Assembly (NCBI GenBank): GCA_030537615.1
Contig: JAUNVP010000001.1
Location: 124,001-188,000 of the forward strand
Length of the DNA: 64,000 nucleotides
Reading direction: 5' to 3'
Source of the DNA: Actinomycetaceae bacterium
Lineage (GTDB): Bacteria > Actinomycetota > Actinomycetes > Actinomycetales > Actinomycetaceae
The position numbers and the translations under genes were made by a program. Below the pieces are notes generated by a model that was given only the letters and a program-made list of their open reading frames with translations, did not search any database and was not told where the DNA came from. Below are positions 49,018 through 57,821 of this stretch, piece by piece (positions within the stretch are counted from its first letter, which is position 1; the number at the start of each line of letters is the position of its first letter).

Positions 49018-50325
49018 TTATCGGCGAGTACCGACCTCGTGTTTACGGTGACGGGCACGTCGTTTTCCTACTGAACGCCGGGTAAAACGCAACGTCTTTT
49101 TCCACGACATATCCTCTCGAGACGAATCAATGTCAGCGAGGTTAAGCCGCGCGAGGATTTGATTGATAGTAGCAATATAGTCGCTCTTTGGAGCGACAGA
49201 AACGACACTCGTTCCGTGCAAAATAGCACGGTCAACGTCGGGACAATCATCGATCAGAACGCGAGGGACGTGACGGCAGATCGTTTGAAGAACGGATTGA
49301 ACCGTTTGCTCAGGGTGCTGTCCTGCCGCTGATTGACGAACCCGGTTGACGACGATCAGATCAATAGCGATGTCGAGCTCAACGCACTCATTGACAACCT
49401 GGCCCAACCGTGTCAGCCCAATAGCGTCCGCTCGAGAAACGATCAATAGGTAATCAGCCATTCGAATGACGTCGAGATTGATGTCCTCGCGACTCGGAAC
49501 GAAAGTGAGTTGGGACGGATCACCGTCCGACAACCCATCGCATAGGTCAACAACCACATGACCACTGTCTGCGAGACGTCGAATAACCTCACACACGGAC
49601 TCCGGACTCAATTGCCGCCAGCGGTCGGAACCAGTCAGTCCACTAAGAAAATACAAATGATCGTCGATCTCGTGCCGTAGCTCTTTCAACGCACAGGTAT
49701 CCATCCCGCCGCGTTGTCTCAGTAGCGATGCCGTCGCAAGGCCAGACCCCTCGAGGTCAGTTCCCAGCATCTGTGCAAGCGAAGGAGCTCGGGTATCAGC
49801 ATCGACAAGCGTGACGTCGAGGCCGTATCGAGCCAGTTGGTGGGCTAGATTGTGACTGATCGTCGATCGCCCGGGAGCACCACTCGTTCCCCAAACAACA
49901 ATTGTTTTCCCGGCAGTACCGTTTTCGGGAGCTGGAGGAGGTGGTGGCTTGTGAGCTGGAAATTCTGTTCCAAGGATGCGTTCGCGCAGCCCGACTGTGA
50001 GAGCGTCAATGACTTCGGACGCGTCGGACGGTCCGCATCTCGCGTCCTCACCAAGACTAGGAGCAGAAATCGGATCTGCAAACACGAGCAAAACAAATCC
50101 GCCACGAGCGTGAAATCGATCAATGCTCTCGACGTTGATTCCTGGAGCATCCGCGTCGGCAATAATGATTGTGCCCAAACCTGCATGCACTGCTGCTTCC
50201 ATCTCCGTAATGTCTGCACATCGGCGTACAACAGTAAATTTTGATGATTGTGCATTGAGTTCTTGCACGACGTGCGCTTCAAAGGGTTCCCTCAGCCAAA
50301 TAATGACTCCTTGGCTACTCATCAT
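49018..50325 (-). CDS. CpaE/TadZ-like P-loop ATPase with altered Walker A
   Basis: 435 residues. An N-terminal receiver-like domain (1-125) ending in a Pro-rich linker (HKPPPPPAPENG) precedes a MinD/ParA-type domain. The P-loop reads GTSGAPGRST (147-155): both lysines of the deviant Walker A are replaced (Ser and Arg). VDADTRAPSLAQMLG follows, as in MinD/CpaE. A basic C-terminal tail (RFTRRSVGKRRARHRKH) may bind membrane or DNA. In Tad pili CpaE/TadZ marks the pole, but no pilin, ATPase or platform gene is here. It is coupled to the SAF protein (TAATG overlap). Confidence 0.8.
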   Translation of the reverse strand: MMSSQGVIIWLREPFEAHVVQELNAQSSKFTVVRRCADITEMEAAVHAGLGTIIIADADAPGINVESIDRFHARGGFVLLVFADPISAPSLGEDARCGPSDASEVIDALTVGLRERILGTEFPAHKPPPPPAPENGTAGKTIVVWGTSGAPGRSTISHNLAHQLARYGLDVTLVDADTRAPSLAQMLGTDLEGSGLATASLLRQRGGMDTCALKELRHEIDDHLYFLSGLTGSDRWRQLSPESVCEVIRRLADSGHVVVDLCDGLSDGDPSQLTFVPSREDINLDVIRMADYLLIVSRADAIGLTRLGQVVNECVELDIAIDLIVVNRVRQSAAGQHPEQTVQSVLQTICRHVPRVLIDDCPDVDRAILHGTSVVSVAPKSDYIATINQILARLNLADIDSSREDMSWKKTLRFTRRSVGKRRARHRKHEVGTRR

Positions 50326-50951
50326 TACCCCACAGGCACAATGACAAGTCGTACGTGAGCGCCGGTCGCAGTTAGCAGAGCGGCAAGATCGATTTCCGGT
50401 ACAGATATCTCAACCGATTGACCTCTTTCGATGCTGAGACCAGCTTCGCGCTCAATCATTTTCAACACGATTGCCTTGGTCGTTAAAACCGTTGGTTTAG
50501 ATGCGGTATCGTTACTGAGCGATTCTTCCTTAACCGCCCAGACTTCGACAGTGTCTCCAATTCCAACGCTGGAAGGAATGCGCGTGGCCACATCGATGAC
50601 TATTTGACGGCGTCCTCGCTCCGCTTGAGTAGTCACCGCGGCTACCGGAAGTAATTCTCCTTGGTGGAGTGATTGAGTTGCTATAGCGGGTTCAGATAAC
50701 TCCCCCACGCGTACGTACACGTCTGACGTTGTTCGTGCTTGCACTGGAATCAACTGAGCAGTGTGTATTGTCTGTCCTTGCGCGATATCGGTGTTGAGCC
50801 GATACAGTTCTTCGCCTCCGCTAGCGCGGTTAATTATCCAGGCCGATAAGACGACCGACGTAATGATTAAACTTACCCCGATGAGAAAACGGGGGTCGGT
50901 GTAAACACCGTGTGAACGGCGAGAACGTTTGCGCGGTGGTGAGGAAGTCAT
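50325..50951 (-). CDS. SAF-domain (CpaB/RcpC-like) membrane-anchored protein
   Basis: 208 residues. A basic cytoplasmic start (PPRKRSRRS), one membrane helix near residues 24-44, then an extracytoplasmic SAF domain (LNTDIAQGQTIHTAQLIPVQA ... LHQGELLPVAAV) and a second beta-rich part ending RLVIVPVG. SAF/CpaB proteins line the outer side of Flp/Tad pilus systems or bind glycans; here only the CpaE-like partner is adjacent. Upstream is the divergent HTH gene, with a 161-nt gap. Confidence 0.8.
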   Translation of the reverse strand: MTSSPPRKRSRRSHGVYTDPRFLIGVSLIITSVVLSAWIINRASGGEELYRLNTDIAQGQTIHTAQLIPVQARTTSDVYVRVGELSEPAIATQSLHQGELLPVAAVTTQAERGRRQIVIDVATRIPSSVGIGDTVEVWAVKEESLSNDTASKPTVLTTKAIVLKMIEREAGLSIERGQSVEISVPEIDLAALLTATGAHVRLVIVPVG

Positions 50952-50987
50952 GGGTCAATCATGCCTGACTGCGTCCTCCCTGTCGGG

Positions 50988-51062
50988 TTATCCACAGACT
51001 TTGTTACCAAGTTTTCCAGGTAATGAGATCGCAAAAGCCACACGTACTCATCGGTATCCACA
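50988..51062 (+). other. Two DnaA-box-like 9-mers in the SAF/HTH intergenic gap
   Basis: TTATCCACA (50988-50996), an exact DnaA box, and GTATCCACA (51054-51062), one mismatch away, lie in the same orientation 66 nt apart in the 161-nt divergent region. They may bind DnaA for regulation or titration, or may be chance; 9-mers of this type also occur in coding DNA in this window (59454-59462). Confidence 0.35.
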
Positions 51063-51112
51063 GCAATTCGAGACTACTGGCACCAACTGTAACCAAATGG
51101 CACAATAGCATC

Positions 51113-51325
51113 ATGACTGCTCGTTTTCTCACGCTTGCTGACGTATCGGAGATACTCAATTTGTCAATGTCAGCAACACGCTCCCTCGTTACCACGGGAG
51201 AATTACCTGCTATCCAAATCGGTGGTAAACGGCAATGGCGCGTTGAACGAGAAGAGCTTGAAAAATTCATCGACCGTCAATACGCGCAAACGCGCCAACG
51301 CATTCAGCGCAACGAAGAACTCTAA
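51113..51325 (+). CDS. BldC-like/excisionase-family HTH DNA-binding protein
   Basis: 70 residues from the ATG at 51113. A MerR-type winged helix: FLTLADVSEILNLSMSATRSLVTTGELPAIQIGG, then RQWRVEREELEKFI and a basic tail. Such single-domain proteins act as transcription regulators (BldC in Streptomyces) or recombination directionality factors; with no integrase nearby, a regulator is likelier. It is divergent from the SAF/CpaE-like operon, so it may control it. Its stop codon overlaps the stop of the following minus-strand gene by 4 nt. Confidence 0.85.
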   Translation: MTARFLTLADVSEILNLSMSATRSLVTTGELPAIQIGGKRQWRVEREELEKFIDRQYAQTRQRIQRNEEL

Positions 51326-51831
51326 ACCGCGACTGTTCTGACGGAGAAGATGTGTGCGATCATGATGCTTGTAATCCCAGTGTCAGTACGAAGATCGATG
51401 TGATCTGCATAGACGCCCACAATGGCACCTGCAGTGACTAGGTCCCCAGCACTGATGCGCACTCGAATCCGTCTGCGAGCGATCTGGCGCAAGACGTACG
51501 CGTAGGTGAGCCGTGATTCAAGTGGGGAGCGTGACGGCGCACTATGACCCAGTGGCTCCACACTCACACAAGACGCGAGTTGGATCAGTTCTTCTCCCCC
51601 GGCCTCCAGTAATACCCAGGGTTCCGCCACGGCTTTCACAATCCCGGTGACAGTTTCTCCATTCAGTGATCGAACGGTCAACGATTGCCCAATTCGCGCA
51701 CGAATTCGCGCAGCGACACTGACACTCAGTAGCTCACCTTCGGCGAACTCGCTCACTTCCTCCCGAAGTCCTTCTTGTAACTGAGCCTCAAACTGCCCTT
51801 CGAGAGCAGAGAGAATTCGCGCTAAACCCAT
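51322..51831 (-). CDS. Conserved actinobacterial protein with two Sm-like beta segments
   Basis: 169 residues from the ATG at 51831 (MGLARILSALEGQFEAQ); the open frame continues 50 residues upstream but that part is AT-rich and not family-like. A helical N-terminus is followed by two similar beta-rich units: QSLTVRSLNGETVTGIVKAVAEPWVLL and RIRVRISAGDLVTAGAIVGVYADHIDL. This resembles a tandem of small Sm/LSM-like barrels; homologues are often mislabelled Fis-family regulators. Function unknown. Located between the HTH and LysM genes, a neighbourhood conserved near secA in actinobacteria. Confidence 0.75.
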   Translation of the reverse strand: MGLARILSALEGQFEAQLQEGLREEVSEFAEGELLSVSVAARIRARIGQSLTVRSLNGETVTGIVKAVAEPWVLLEAGGEELIQLASCVSVEPLGHSAPSRSPLESRLTYAYVLRQIARRRIRVRISAGDLVTAGAIVGVYADHIDLRTDTGITSIMIAHIFSVRTVAV

Positions 51832-51965
51832 GCCGTTATTGAAGCAGACAATCGGAACCAAGAAATACGATTCCACAGTTTTCAACAAACTCTTGACATC
51901 CCCAAAAGAAACCTGCCAGGATAAACCAACACGAAATGATACGAACTCACATAAAAGAGGTCGAG

Positions 51966-52676
51966 ATGAAACTAACTGCACGGTTAGGCGATCGCGTTCT
52001 CCTCGCTATTGCATTTGCCCTGTTCCTCAGTCTTGGTATAGTCAGTAGTTTTCTGTTCTCTCAGCACCGGTCGACGCTTCGCTGGCTCGTCAACGACCCG
52101 CTCGCCGTCCTCATGTCTCCTGCGGCAGTCGGCTCAACCATCTGGCAACTCGTCGTCTTAGCGTGTGCCGGCGCTGGGATGGTCATGGCCCTGTGGAGCA
52201 TCACATCTCTTGTCGTAGCGGAAGTGCTCTTTCTCACGCGCCGATGGGGAGCTTCATTTGACCTGGACAGCTTTGTCACCTCACGGACTCTGAGTCCTCT
52301 AACGCGTCACCTCATCCTCAGACGGTGTGCGACCGTGGTCGCGATCTCTTCCCTCATCACGCCACCCGCCATCGGGGCCGAAATCCCCCGAGATCTTGGT
52401 TGGCCAACGCCGGGCACGCACGCGAGCACTCCCGCCCCGCACCATTCGCCAACAGTTGACGCACCCCAATCGTCCCGTCAGGACTCACTGTATACGGTAC
52501 GTTCAGGAGACTGCTTATGGTCCATTGCCGCGCGGGTCTTGCAAACAGATGACGAGGCCCGCATAGATTCCTACTGGCGTCAAATATATCGACTCAATAA
52601 AGAGGTAATCGGCTCGAGCCCCAACCATATTTTTCCGGGGATAGATCTACAACTACCTGAAGGAGACCACCAATGA
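51966..52676 (+). CDS. LysM-domain membrane protein
   Basis: 236 residues from the ATG at 51966, with GAGG 5 nt upstream. Two to three membrane helices (about 10-32, 60-95 and a short one near 128-145) are followed by an extracytoplasmic Pro/Ser-rich linker (STPAPHHSPTVDAPQSS) and a C-terminal LysM (YTVRSGDCLWSIAARVL ... YRLNKEVIG ... IFPGIDLQLP). LysM binds peptidoglycan GlcNAc, so the protein links membrane and wall. Overlaps the next gene by 4 nt. The layout is like other LysM proteins found beside secA in this phylum. Confidence 0.85.
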   Translation: MKLTARLGDRVLLAIAFALFLSLGIVSSFLFSQHRSTLRWLVNDPLAVLMSPAAVGSTIWQLVVLACAGAGMVMALWSITSLVVAEVLFLTRRWGASFDLDSFVTSRTLSPLTRHLILRRCATVVAISSLITPPAIGAEIPRDLGWPTPGTHASTPAPHHSPTVDAPQSSRQDSLYTVRSGDCLWSIAARVLQTDDEARIDSYWRQIYRLNKEVIGSSPNHIFPGIDLQLPEGDHQ

Positions 52677-53176
52677 GCACGGTACACGTTATGCGGACTC
52701 CTTTCGACACTGGTCACCCACGCGAAATGAAATCCGCAGCACACCAGTTACCAACCCGGCACATGCATACGAATCGCTGGAAACAAATCGATGTCTCGTG
52801 GGACTACTCGACGCAACCGGAACCCCTGTGTGCAGCCATCGACGATCTCCCAGATCCAGCACAGTGGGGACGTGCAGTAGCACTCGCCACTGTCGAAGCA
52901 CTGAGAGGATCGCGGAGTATCTTTCAATTACAGCGCTGGCTCGCACCCGAATTGTTCGAGGCACTTCATCGTCGAATTGCATTGAATACGCGTCTGGACG
53001 GCAAAGCGAAACCGACTGCGAGTCCTATCGCTCGCTCTTCACGTGCCTGTCTCGTTTCGGACACTGTAGCGGAGACAACTCACGTCATCTCCGTCTCCGG
53101 ACGATCTCGCGGCGTGTGCGTGCGACTAGAAGCGTGCCGTAAACAGTGGCTCGTTACAGCAATCGAAATTGCCTAA
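52673..53176 (+). CDS. Rv3235-family protein
   Basis: 167 residues. The N-terminal 50 residues look disordered. The conserved core reads [39 protein letters not shown], then [39 protein letters not shown]. This pattern (a helix with RGxRSxxQLxRWL) matches the Rv3235 family, encoded next to secA in actinobacteria. SecA-related roles have been suggested only by position. ATGA overlap with the LysM gene; its stop overlaps the secA stop by 4 nt. Confidence 0.8.
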   Translation: MSTVHVMRTPFDTGHPREMKSAAHQLPTRHMHTNRWKQIDVSWDYSTQPEPLCAAIDDLPDPAQWGRAVALATVEALRGSRSIFQLQRWLAPELFEALHRRIALNTRLDGKAKPTASPIARSSRACLVSDTVAETTHVISVSGRSRGVCVRLEACRKQWLVTAIEIA

Positions 53177-56055
53177 CGACGCTTACGCCTCTTCTTTTTC
53201 GCAGCTCGACGAGCCTGCCGGTTCGGACCACCCGGCGACGCAGGAGGGGTCTGCTTCTTCCGTCCGACTCCTCCGCCGAAAGTGTCGGGGATACCGTCGG
53301 GATCCCCGGAGCCCTCCGGACCGGACATGCGGATCGGACCAATGGACCGATGCCCCATGTCGCCAAGAATATTATCGGGCCGCAAGCCCATTCGTGGAAT
53401 GCGCCGATCCCCAGCCGCTGGTTGTGCGCCGGTTTCGACACTCTGCTCGCTATGGGCCTCTCGCTCAGCCTCCAACTGTTCTTGTTGGCGTCGAGCTAAC
53501 TCGAACTCACCCGCGTGAGCCACTGCCTGGCGCACAGAATCTTCTCGAATCCGCTCCATCATAGCGGTAAACATCTGCGAACCTTCTGCACCATATTCCA
53601 CGAGAGGATCACGCTGGCCCATCGCTCGTAGACCAATCCCCTCCTTGAGATAGTCCATTTCAAACAGGTGCTCGCGCCACATCTTGTCAACCGTAGCTAA
53701 AACGACGCGTCGTTCAAGCACTCGCATAGGTTCTTCACCAAGTTGTTTCAATGCAAGCGGATTCGTTGCCATCTGTTCTTCAAGTTTGGCATATTCCTGT
53801 TTAATATCAGCCCCGTACTCAAACTCAAAGTGCTCGCGAGTAACGGCCCCCTCACCGCCGGCAGCCTGGATAACTTCCTCGGGACTAATCGTTACCGGAT
53901 AGTATTCTCGAAGCGTCGAAACAAGACCCTCCAAGTCCCACTCATCGACTGACTCCCCTGCGGTATGTTGCGCGACGACACCTTTGACCAGCACCTCCAT
54001 GAAGTACTGCATCTGCATCTTCATGTCCTCGCCTTCAAGGACTCGGCGTCGTTCACCGTAAATCGTCTCGCGCTGTCCCGTCATGATGTCGTCATATTTG
54101 AGTACGTTCTTACGGATCTCAAAGTTCCGAGCTTCAACTTGCGACTGCGCTGATGCAATCGATTTAGAGACCATCTTTGATTCGAGTGGCATGTCTTCGG
54201 GATAAGACCCCGACGACATGATTCGCTGAGCCAGCCCGGCGTTGAACAATCGCATGAGGTCGTCCTCCATCGACAGATAGAACCGAGACTCACCCGGATC
54301 TCCCTGACGCCCTGAACGCCCCCGCAGCTGATTATCGATGCGTCGCGATTCGTGTCGCTCTGTTCCAAGCACGTAGAGGCCGCCGAGTTCAATGACTTCG
54401 TCATGCTCCGCCGCTACAGCTTTGCGCGCATTTTCGAGAGCTTCAGGCCACGCTGCCTCGTACTCTTCCGAATGCTCTTGGGGATCAAGACCGCGAGAAG
54501 CAAGCTCAGCGACCGCGATATGTTCTGCGTTCCCTCCGAGCATAATGTCGGTACCGCGACCGGCCATGTTCGTAGCCACTGTCACCGCGCCTTTTCGTCC
54601 CGCCATGGCAACAACTGCGGCTTCACGCTCGTGCTGTTTGGCGTTGAGAACTTCGTGCGGGACGCGCTTATCTTTCAGCATCCTGGATACAAGTTCCGAC
54701 TTCTCAACCGAGGTTGTACCGACAAGTACCGGTTGTCCCTTGCGGTGACGCTCAGCAATGTCTTCGATGACTGCTTTCATCTTGCCTTCGAACGTTGGGT
54801 ACACCAGGTCCGGTTGATCAATGCGGATCATCGGCATGTTCGTCGGAATCGGAATGACACCGATCTTATAGGTAGAGGCAAACTCTGCGGCCTCAGTCTC
54901 CGCTGTCCCCGTCATGCCGGCGCGAGACCCCTCAGGATAGAGACGGAAGTAGTTCTGCAAAGTGATTGTCGCGAGAGTTTGGTTCTCCGCTTGAATCTTC
55001 ACACCCTCTTTCGCCTCAATGGCCTGGTGCATTCCTTCATTGTAACGACGACCGGGAAGCACGCGTCCTGTATGCTCATCAACAATAAGCACTTCACCAT
55101 CGGCGACGATGTAATCTTTGTCCCGTTTAAACAGTTCTTTCGCTTTAATGGCATTGTTGAGAAAGTTAATGAGATGGGTGTGCGCGGTCTCGTAAAGACT
55201 CTCGATTCCCAGCTCGTCTTCAACGACATCAATTCCCGGTTCAAGAATACCGACTGTCCGCTTCTTCTCGTCGACCTCATAGTGTATTTCGGGTTCGAGC
55301 TGACGAGCTAGACGGGCGAAAACCGGATACCACTGGTCGGCGTCGCCACTGGACGGCCCGGAAATAATCAGCGGTGTACGAGCTTCGTCGATCAAGATTG
55401 AATCGACCTCGTCAACAATGACGTAGTTGTGGCCACGCTGAACCATTTCTTCTGGCAACTGAGCCATGTTGTCCCGCAGATAGTCGAAACCAAACTCATT
55501 GTTGGTTCCATACGTGATATCGCAGTTGTACTGTTTGCGTCGCTCCTGTGGAGATTGACCAACGAGCACGCATCCGCAAGTGAGGCCAAGATAGCGGTAG
55601 ATTCGCCCCATAAGTTCGGACTGGTAGGACGCGAGGTAGTCATTCACAGTTACGACGTGAACGCCCTTGCCTGTTAACGCCCGCAGATACGCTGGCAAAG
55701 TCGCAACCAGGGTCTTGCCTTCACCGGTTTTCATTTCGGCGATATTGCCCTGATGTAGGGCGGCTCCTCCTACGATTTGGACGTGGAAGGGGCGTAGCCC
55801 CAAGACCCGATCGGCGGCTTCACGAACGGTAGCAAAAGCCTCAACGAGAATATCGTCGAGGGTCTCTCCCTCTTCAAGACGCTTCCGAAATTCACCCGTT
55901 TTAGCTTTGAGTTCTTCATCGCTTAGTGCGCGGAAATCGTCCTCGAGTGCATCGACTTGGTCAGCCAGTTGGTCGAGCTTTTTGAGGGCTCGCCCTTCTC
56001 CGATCCTGAGGATCCTGTCGAAGATAGACACGTTTCTCCCATGAGGTTGGTTCAA
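53173..56055 (-). CDS. secA: Preprotein translocase ATPase SecA
   Basis: 960 residues. Motor of the Sec pathway. Motif I ([17 protein letters not shown]), [18 protein letters not shown], the second ATPase half with [36 protein letters not shown], and the scaffold and wing domains are all present. The C-terminus is a basic tail ([15 protein letters not shown]) without the Cys-rich zinc motif, as in actinobacterial SecA1. Monocistronic; downstream is the Rv3235-like gene on the opposite strand. Confidence 0.98.
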   Translation of the reverse strand: MNQPHGRNVSIFDRILRIGEGRALKKLDQLADQVDALEDDFRALSDEELKAKTGEFRKRLEEGETLDDILVEAFATVREAADRVLGLRPFHVQIVGGAALHQGNIAEMKTGEGKTLVATLPAYLRALTGKGVHVVTVNDYLASYQSELMGRIYRYLGLTCGCVLVGQSPQERRKQYNCDITYGTNNEFGFDYLRDNMAQLPEEMVQRGHNYVIVDEVDSILIDEARTPLIISGPSSGDADQWYPVFARLARQLEPEIHYEVDEKKRTVGILEPGIDVVEDELGIESLYETAHTHLINFLNNAIKAKELFKRDKDYIVADGEVLIVDEHTGRVLPGRRYNEGMHQAIEAKEGVKIQAENQTLATITLQNYFRLYPEGSRAGMTGTAETEAAEFASTYKIGVIPIPTNMPMIRIDQPDLVYPTFEGKMKAVIEDIAERHRKGQPVLVGTTSVEKSELVSRMLKDKRVPHEVLNAKQHEREAAVVAMAGRKGAVTVATNMAGRGTDIMLGGNAEHIAVAELASRGLDPQEHSEEYEAAWPEALENARKAVAAEHDEVIELGGLYVLGTERHESRRIDNQLRGRSGRQGDPGESRFYLSMEDDLMRLFNAGLAQRIMSSGSYPEDMPLESKMVSKSIASAQSQVEARNFEIRKNVLKYDDIMTGQRETIYGERRRVLEGEDMKMQMQYFMEVLVKGVVAQHTAGESVDEWDLEGLVSTLREYYPVTISPEEVIQAAGGEGAVTREHFEFEYGADIKQEYAKLEEQMATNPLALKQLGEEPMRVLERRVVLATVDKMWREHLFEMDYLKEGIGLRAMGQRDPLVEYGAEGSQMFTAMMERIREDSVRQAVAHAGEFELARRQQEQLEAEREAHSEQSVETGAQPAAGDRRIPRMGLRPDNILGDMGHRSIGPIRMSGPEGSGDPDGIPDTFGGGVGRKKQTPPASPGGPNRQARRAAKKKRRKRR

Positions 56056-56115
56056 ATCATTGTGCGTGAAGCACAGTCTCCCCTATTGTAAACCCCATTG
56101 GCTCAACAGAAGCGA

Positions 56116-56152
56116 ACGTCAAAGCCGGGCCCAAACAGCCCGGCTTTGACGT
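56116..56152. terminator. Hairpin between hpf and secA
   Basis: A perfect 15-bp stem (56116-56130 with 56138-56152) and 7-nt loop start 9 bases after the hpf stop on the minus strand. No T-run follows, but stem length and position support a terminator that isolates hpf from secA. Confidence 0.75.
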
Positions 56153-56160
56153 CAGTAGTT

Positions 56161-56814
56161 TTATTCGGCCACGACGGTGTTCAATCGAATGACACCGTAC
56201 GTCCAACCTTCGCGATGGTAGACCACGCAAGGCTGATTCGTATCGGAGTCGATGAAAAGAAAGAAGGGGTGCCCGACAAGTTCCATTTGGTACAACGCTT
56301 GGTCGACTGTCATCGGCTCAGCTTCGTGTAGTTTCTGTCGAACAATAACCGGCGAATCTCCCAGTTGTTCCTCTCGAGCTTCTCCCAGTTTCAAATCGGA
56401 TGCAGAGCGGAGTTTATCCTCAACGGGCTCTTTTTCAGGGGATGGTGCGCTCGTCTCTTCAGGGACAATTCCCCCGAGATCCTCTGCAATAGGTTTGTTG
56501 TAACGGCGACGGTGGTCTTTGGCGCGGTCACGTGCGCGCCGCAGACGCTCGTACAGTTTTCCAGATGCAATGTCGACGGCGGCGTAGCGATCTGAGCTCG
56601 ATGCTTCGGCGCGAATAATCGGCCCTTTGCCAAAGACAGTCAGTTCGATCCTCTCCGCAGTTTCAGCTTGACGCGGGTTGCGTTCGTGGGTCAATTCAAC
56701 GTCGATGCGTTGAGCTCGCGGATAGAATTGTGTAACTTTTGCGACCTTCTCTTCGACATAGGACCGGAAGTTCGGGTGAATTTCGGCATTGCGTCCGACA
56801 ACTGTAATATCCAT
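56161..56814 (-). CDS. hpf: Ribosome hibernation promoting factor (long form)
   Basis: 217 residues from the ATG at 56814, with GGAGG 4 nt upstream; the open frame extends 40 residues further but lacks family sequence. The N-terminal S30AE domain (DITVVGRNAEIHPNFRSYVEEKVAKV ... IDVELTHERNPRQ ... DRYAAVDIASGKLYERLRRA) binds the 30S decoding site; a charged linker leads to the C-terminal dimerisation domain (PMTVDQALYQMELVGHPFFLFIDSDTNQ), which makes 100S disomes. A Crp-like palindrome lies upstream, suggesting control by cAMP/Crp or a related factor; this is inference. Confidence 0.95.
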   Translation of the reverse strand: MDITVVGRNAEIHPNFRSYVEEKVAKVTQFYPRAQRIDVELTHERNPRQAETAERIELTVFGKGPIIRAEASSSDRYAAVDIASGKLYERLRRARDRAKDHRRRYNKPIAEDLGGIVPEETSAPSPEKEPVEDKLRSASDLKLGEAREEQLGDSPVIVRQKLHEAEPMTVDQALYQMELVGHPFFLFIDSDTNQPCVVYHREGWTYGVIRLNTVVAE

Positions 56815-56948
56815 GGTTCCTCCAGGAAAGAATGGGGAGATTCCCCTCATCGTTGAAACACCTGGCGCATCATCGCGCCGGGCCGTGAGTTGAGTTATCA
56901 CCTCCCGTTCCTGTACTCCACCATCGCTACTCAACGCGAGGGTGGTGA

Positions 56949-56986
56949 TAAATCAATCCTACTTGATTTACGTGAACTGGGTCACG
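56949..56986. promoter_or_regulatory. Crp/GlxR-like site and adjoining palindrome upstream of hpf
   Basis: CGTGA-N6-TCACG (56971-56986) matches the TGTGA-N6-TCACA pattern of Crp/GlxR sites in 8 of 10 fixed positions and spans the comF stop codon. Next to it, TAAATCAA-N6-TTGATTTA (56949-56970) is a perfect 22-bp inverted repeat. Both lie 135-172 nt upstream of the hpf start. Confidence 0.5.
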
Positions 56987-57647
56987 TATGAGGTGAAGAT
57001 GTTGGAACTATCGCCACTGTCGCAACCGCGACGACAACGTCACCGTGTTGTTCAAGAATAGAGACCGCTTCGCGAATTGTCGTTCCTGTCGTGATGACAT
57101 CATCAACGAGGACACACGCCCGAGAGGCAGCAACGCCCCGAAGCCTAAATACATTGCGGCGTTGTCTGCGTTCCGATCGGTTTTTGCCCGCTTGCGTGCG
57201 AGTCCGACGCTTCATAGCTAAGACCGGTTCCATCGAGGCACACACGCCTGAACGCTGTAAACCAGCAACGACACCTCGAGCAATGGTTGGGGTAATGAGC
57301 ATTCCCCGCCAATACCGCGCTATCCCCGAAGGGATTGGAATAACTGCCACGGACTCGACCTCATGATCAATACGCACGTGCTCACCCAGTTCGATCCCCG
57401 CATTAAATAGCCATCGACTGAGGTCCCTCCTGGAATCGTGTTTGGCAGCTAAAGTAATGCGCCGAAGATACCCGCTGTATTCTCCAATGGCTCGACCCGA
57501 CAATTCACGGTTTTCCGACATTTCAACTGCAACGGGAATCGAGTTGCGGTGAAGTTGCCGACATCGGTCACACAGCGAGGTATCCCACGCGCGACATCCA
57601 GCGCAGGTACTGGGAACTATTAGATTCAATAGATCGTGCATCATCAC
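56982..57647 (-). CDS. comF: ComF-family phosphoribosyltransferase-like protein
   Basis: 221 residues. An N-terminal zinc site (CAGCRAWDTSLCDRC) and a C-terminal PRT domain with the PRPP loop VLVDDVITTGTTI. Initiator is ambiguous among adjacent GTG-ATG-ATG codons. ComF supports natural transformation in firmicutes and some others; in actinobacteria its role is unclear. No comEA/EC genes are in the window. It stands between hpf and the divergent acyltransferase. Its stop codon lies inside the Crp-like palindrome. Confidence 0.88.
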   Translation of the reverse strand: MMMHDLLNLIVPSTCAGCRAWDTSLCDRCRQLHRNSIPVAVEMSENRELSGRAIGEYSGYLRRITLAAKHDSRRDLSRWLFNAGIELGEHVRIDHEVESVAVIPIPSGIARYWRGMLITPTIARGVVAGLQRSGVCASMEPVLAMKRRTRTQAGKNRSERRQRRNVFRLRGVAASRACVLVDDVITTGTTIREAVSILEQHGDVVVAVATVAIVPTSSPHT

Positions 57648-57821
57648 TTGAACGTGCCATGAGTGGTTAGAGTTCGCTCACATCTGCCAACTCGTTGTGA
57701 ATAGAGATTTCTGTGCACATTCACTGCTCACCGCCAGTTTTCCAGTGCCTAAGATGTTATAAAAGTAACTACTTGGATTCCCATCGAAACCTCGCAAAGA
57801 CCGAACATCTGAAGGTACATA

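Noticed and set aside
51113-51325. Excisionase-like gene as sign of an integrated element
   Set aside because: No integrase, att repeats or phage genes nearby; the surrounding gene order is actinobacterial core, so a BldC-like regulator fits better.
51832-51981. 50-residue upstream extension of the two-repeat protein
   Set aside because: AT-rich codons, no family resemblance, and it would overlap the divergent LysM gene start.
54352-55311. Long plus-strand ORF (319 codons) opposite secA
   Set aside because: It is wholly antisense to the well-conserved secA frame, shows no recognisable domain and has Arg/Cys/Phe-rich shadow composition.
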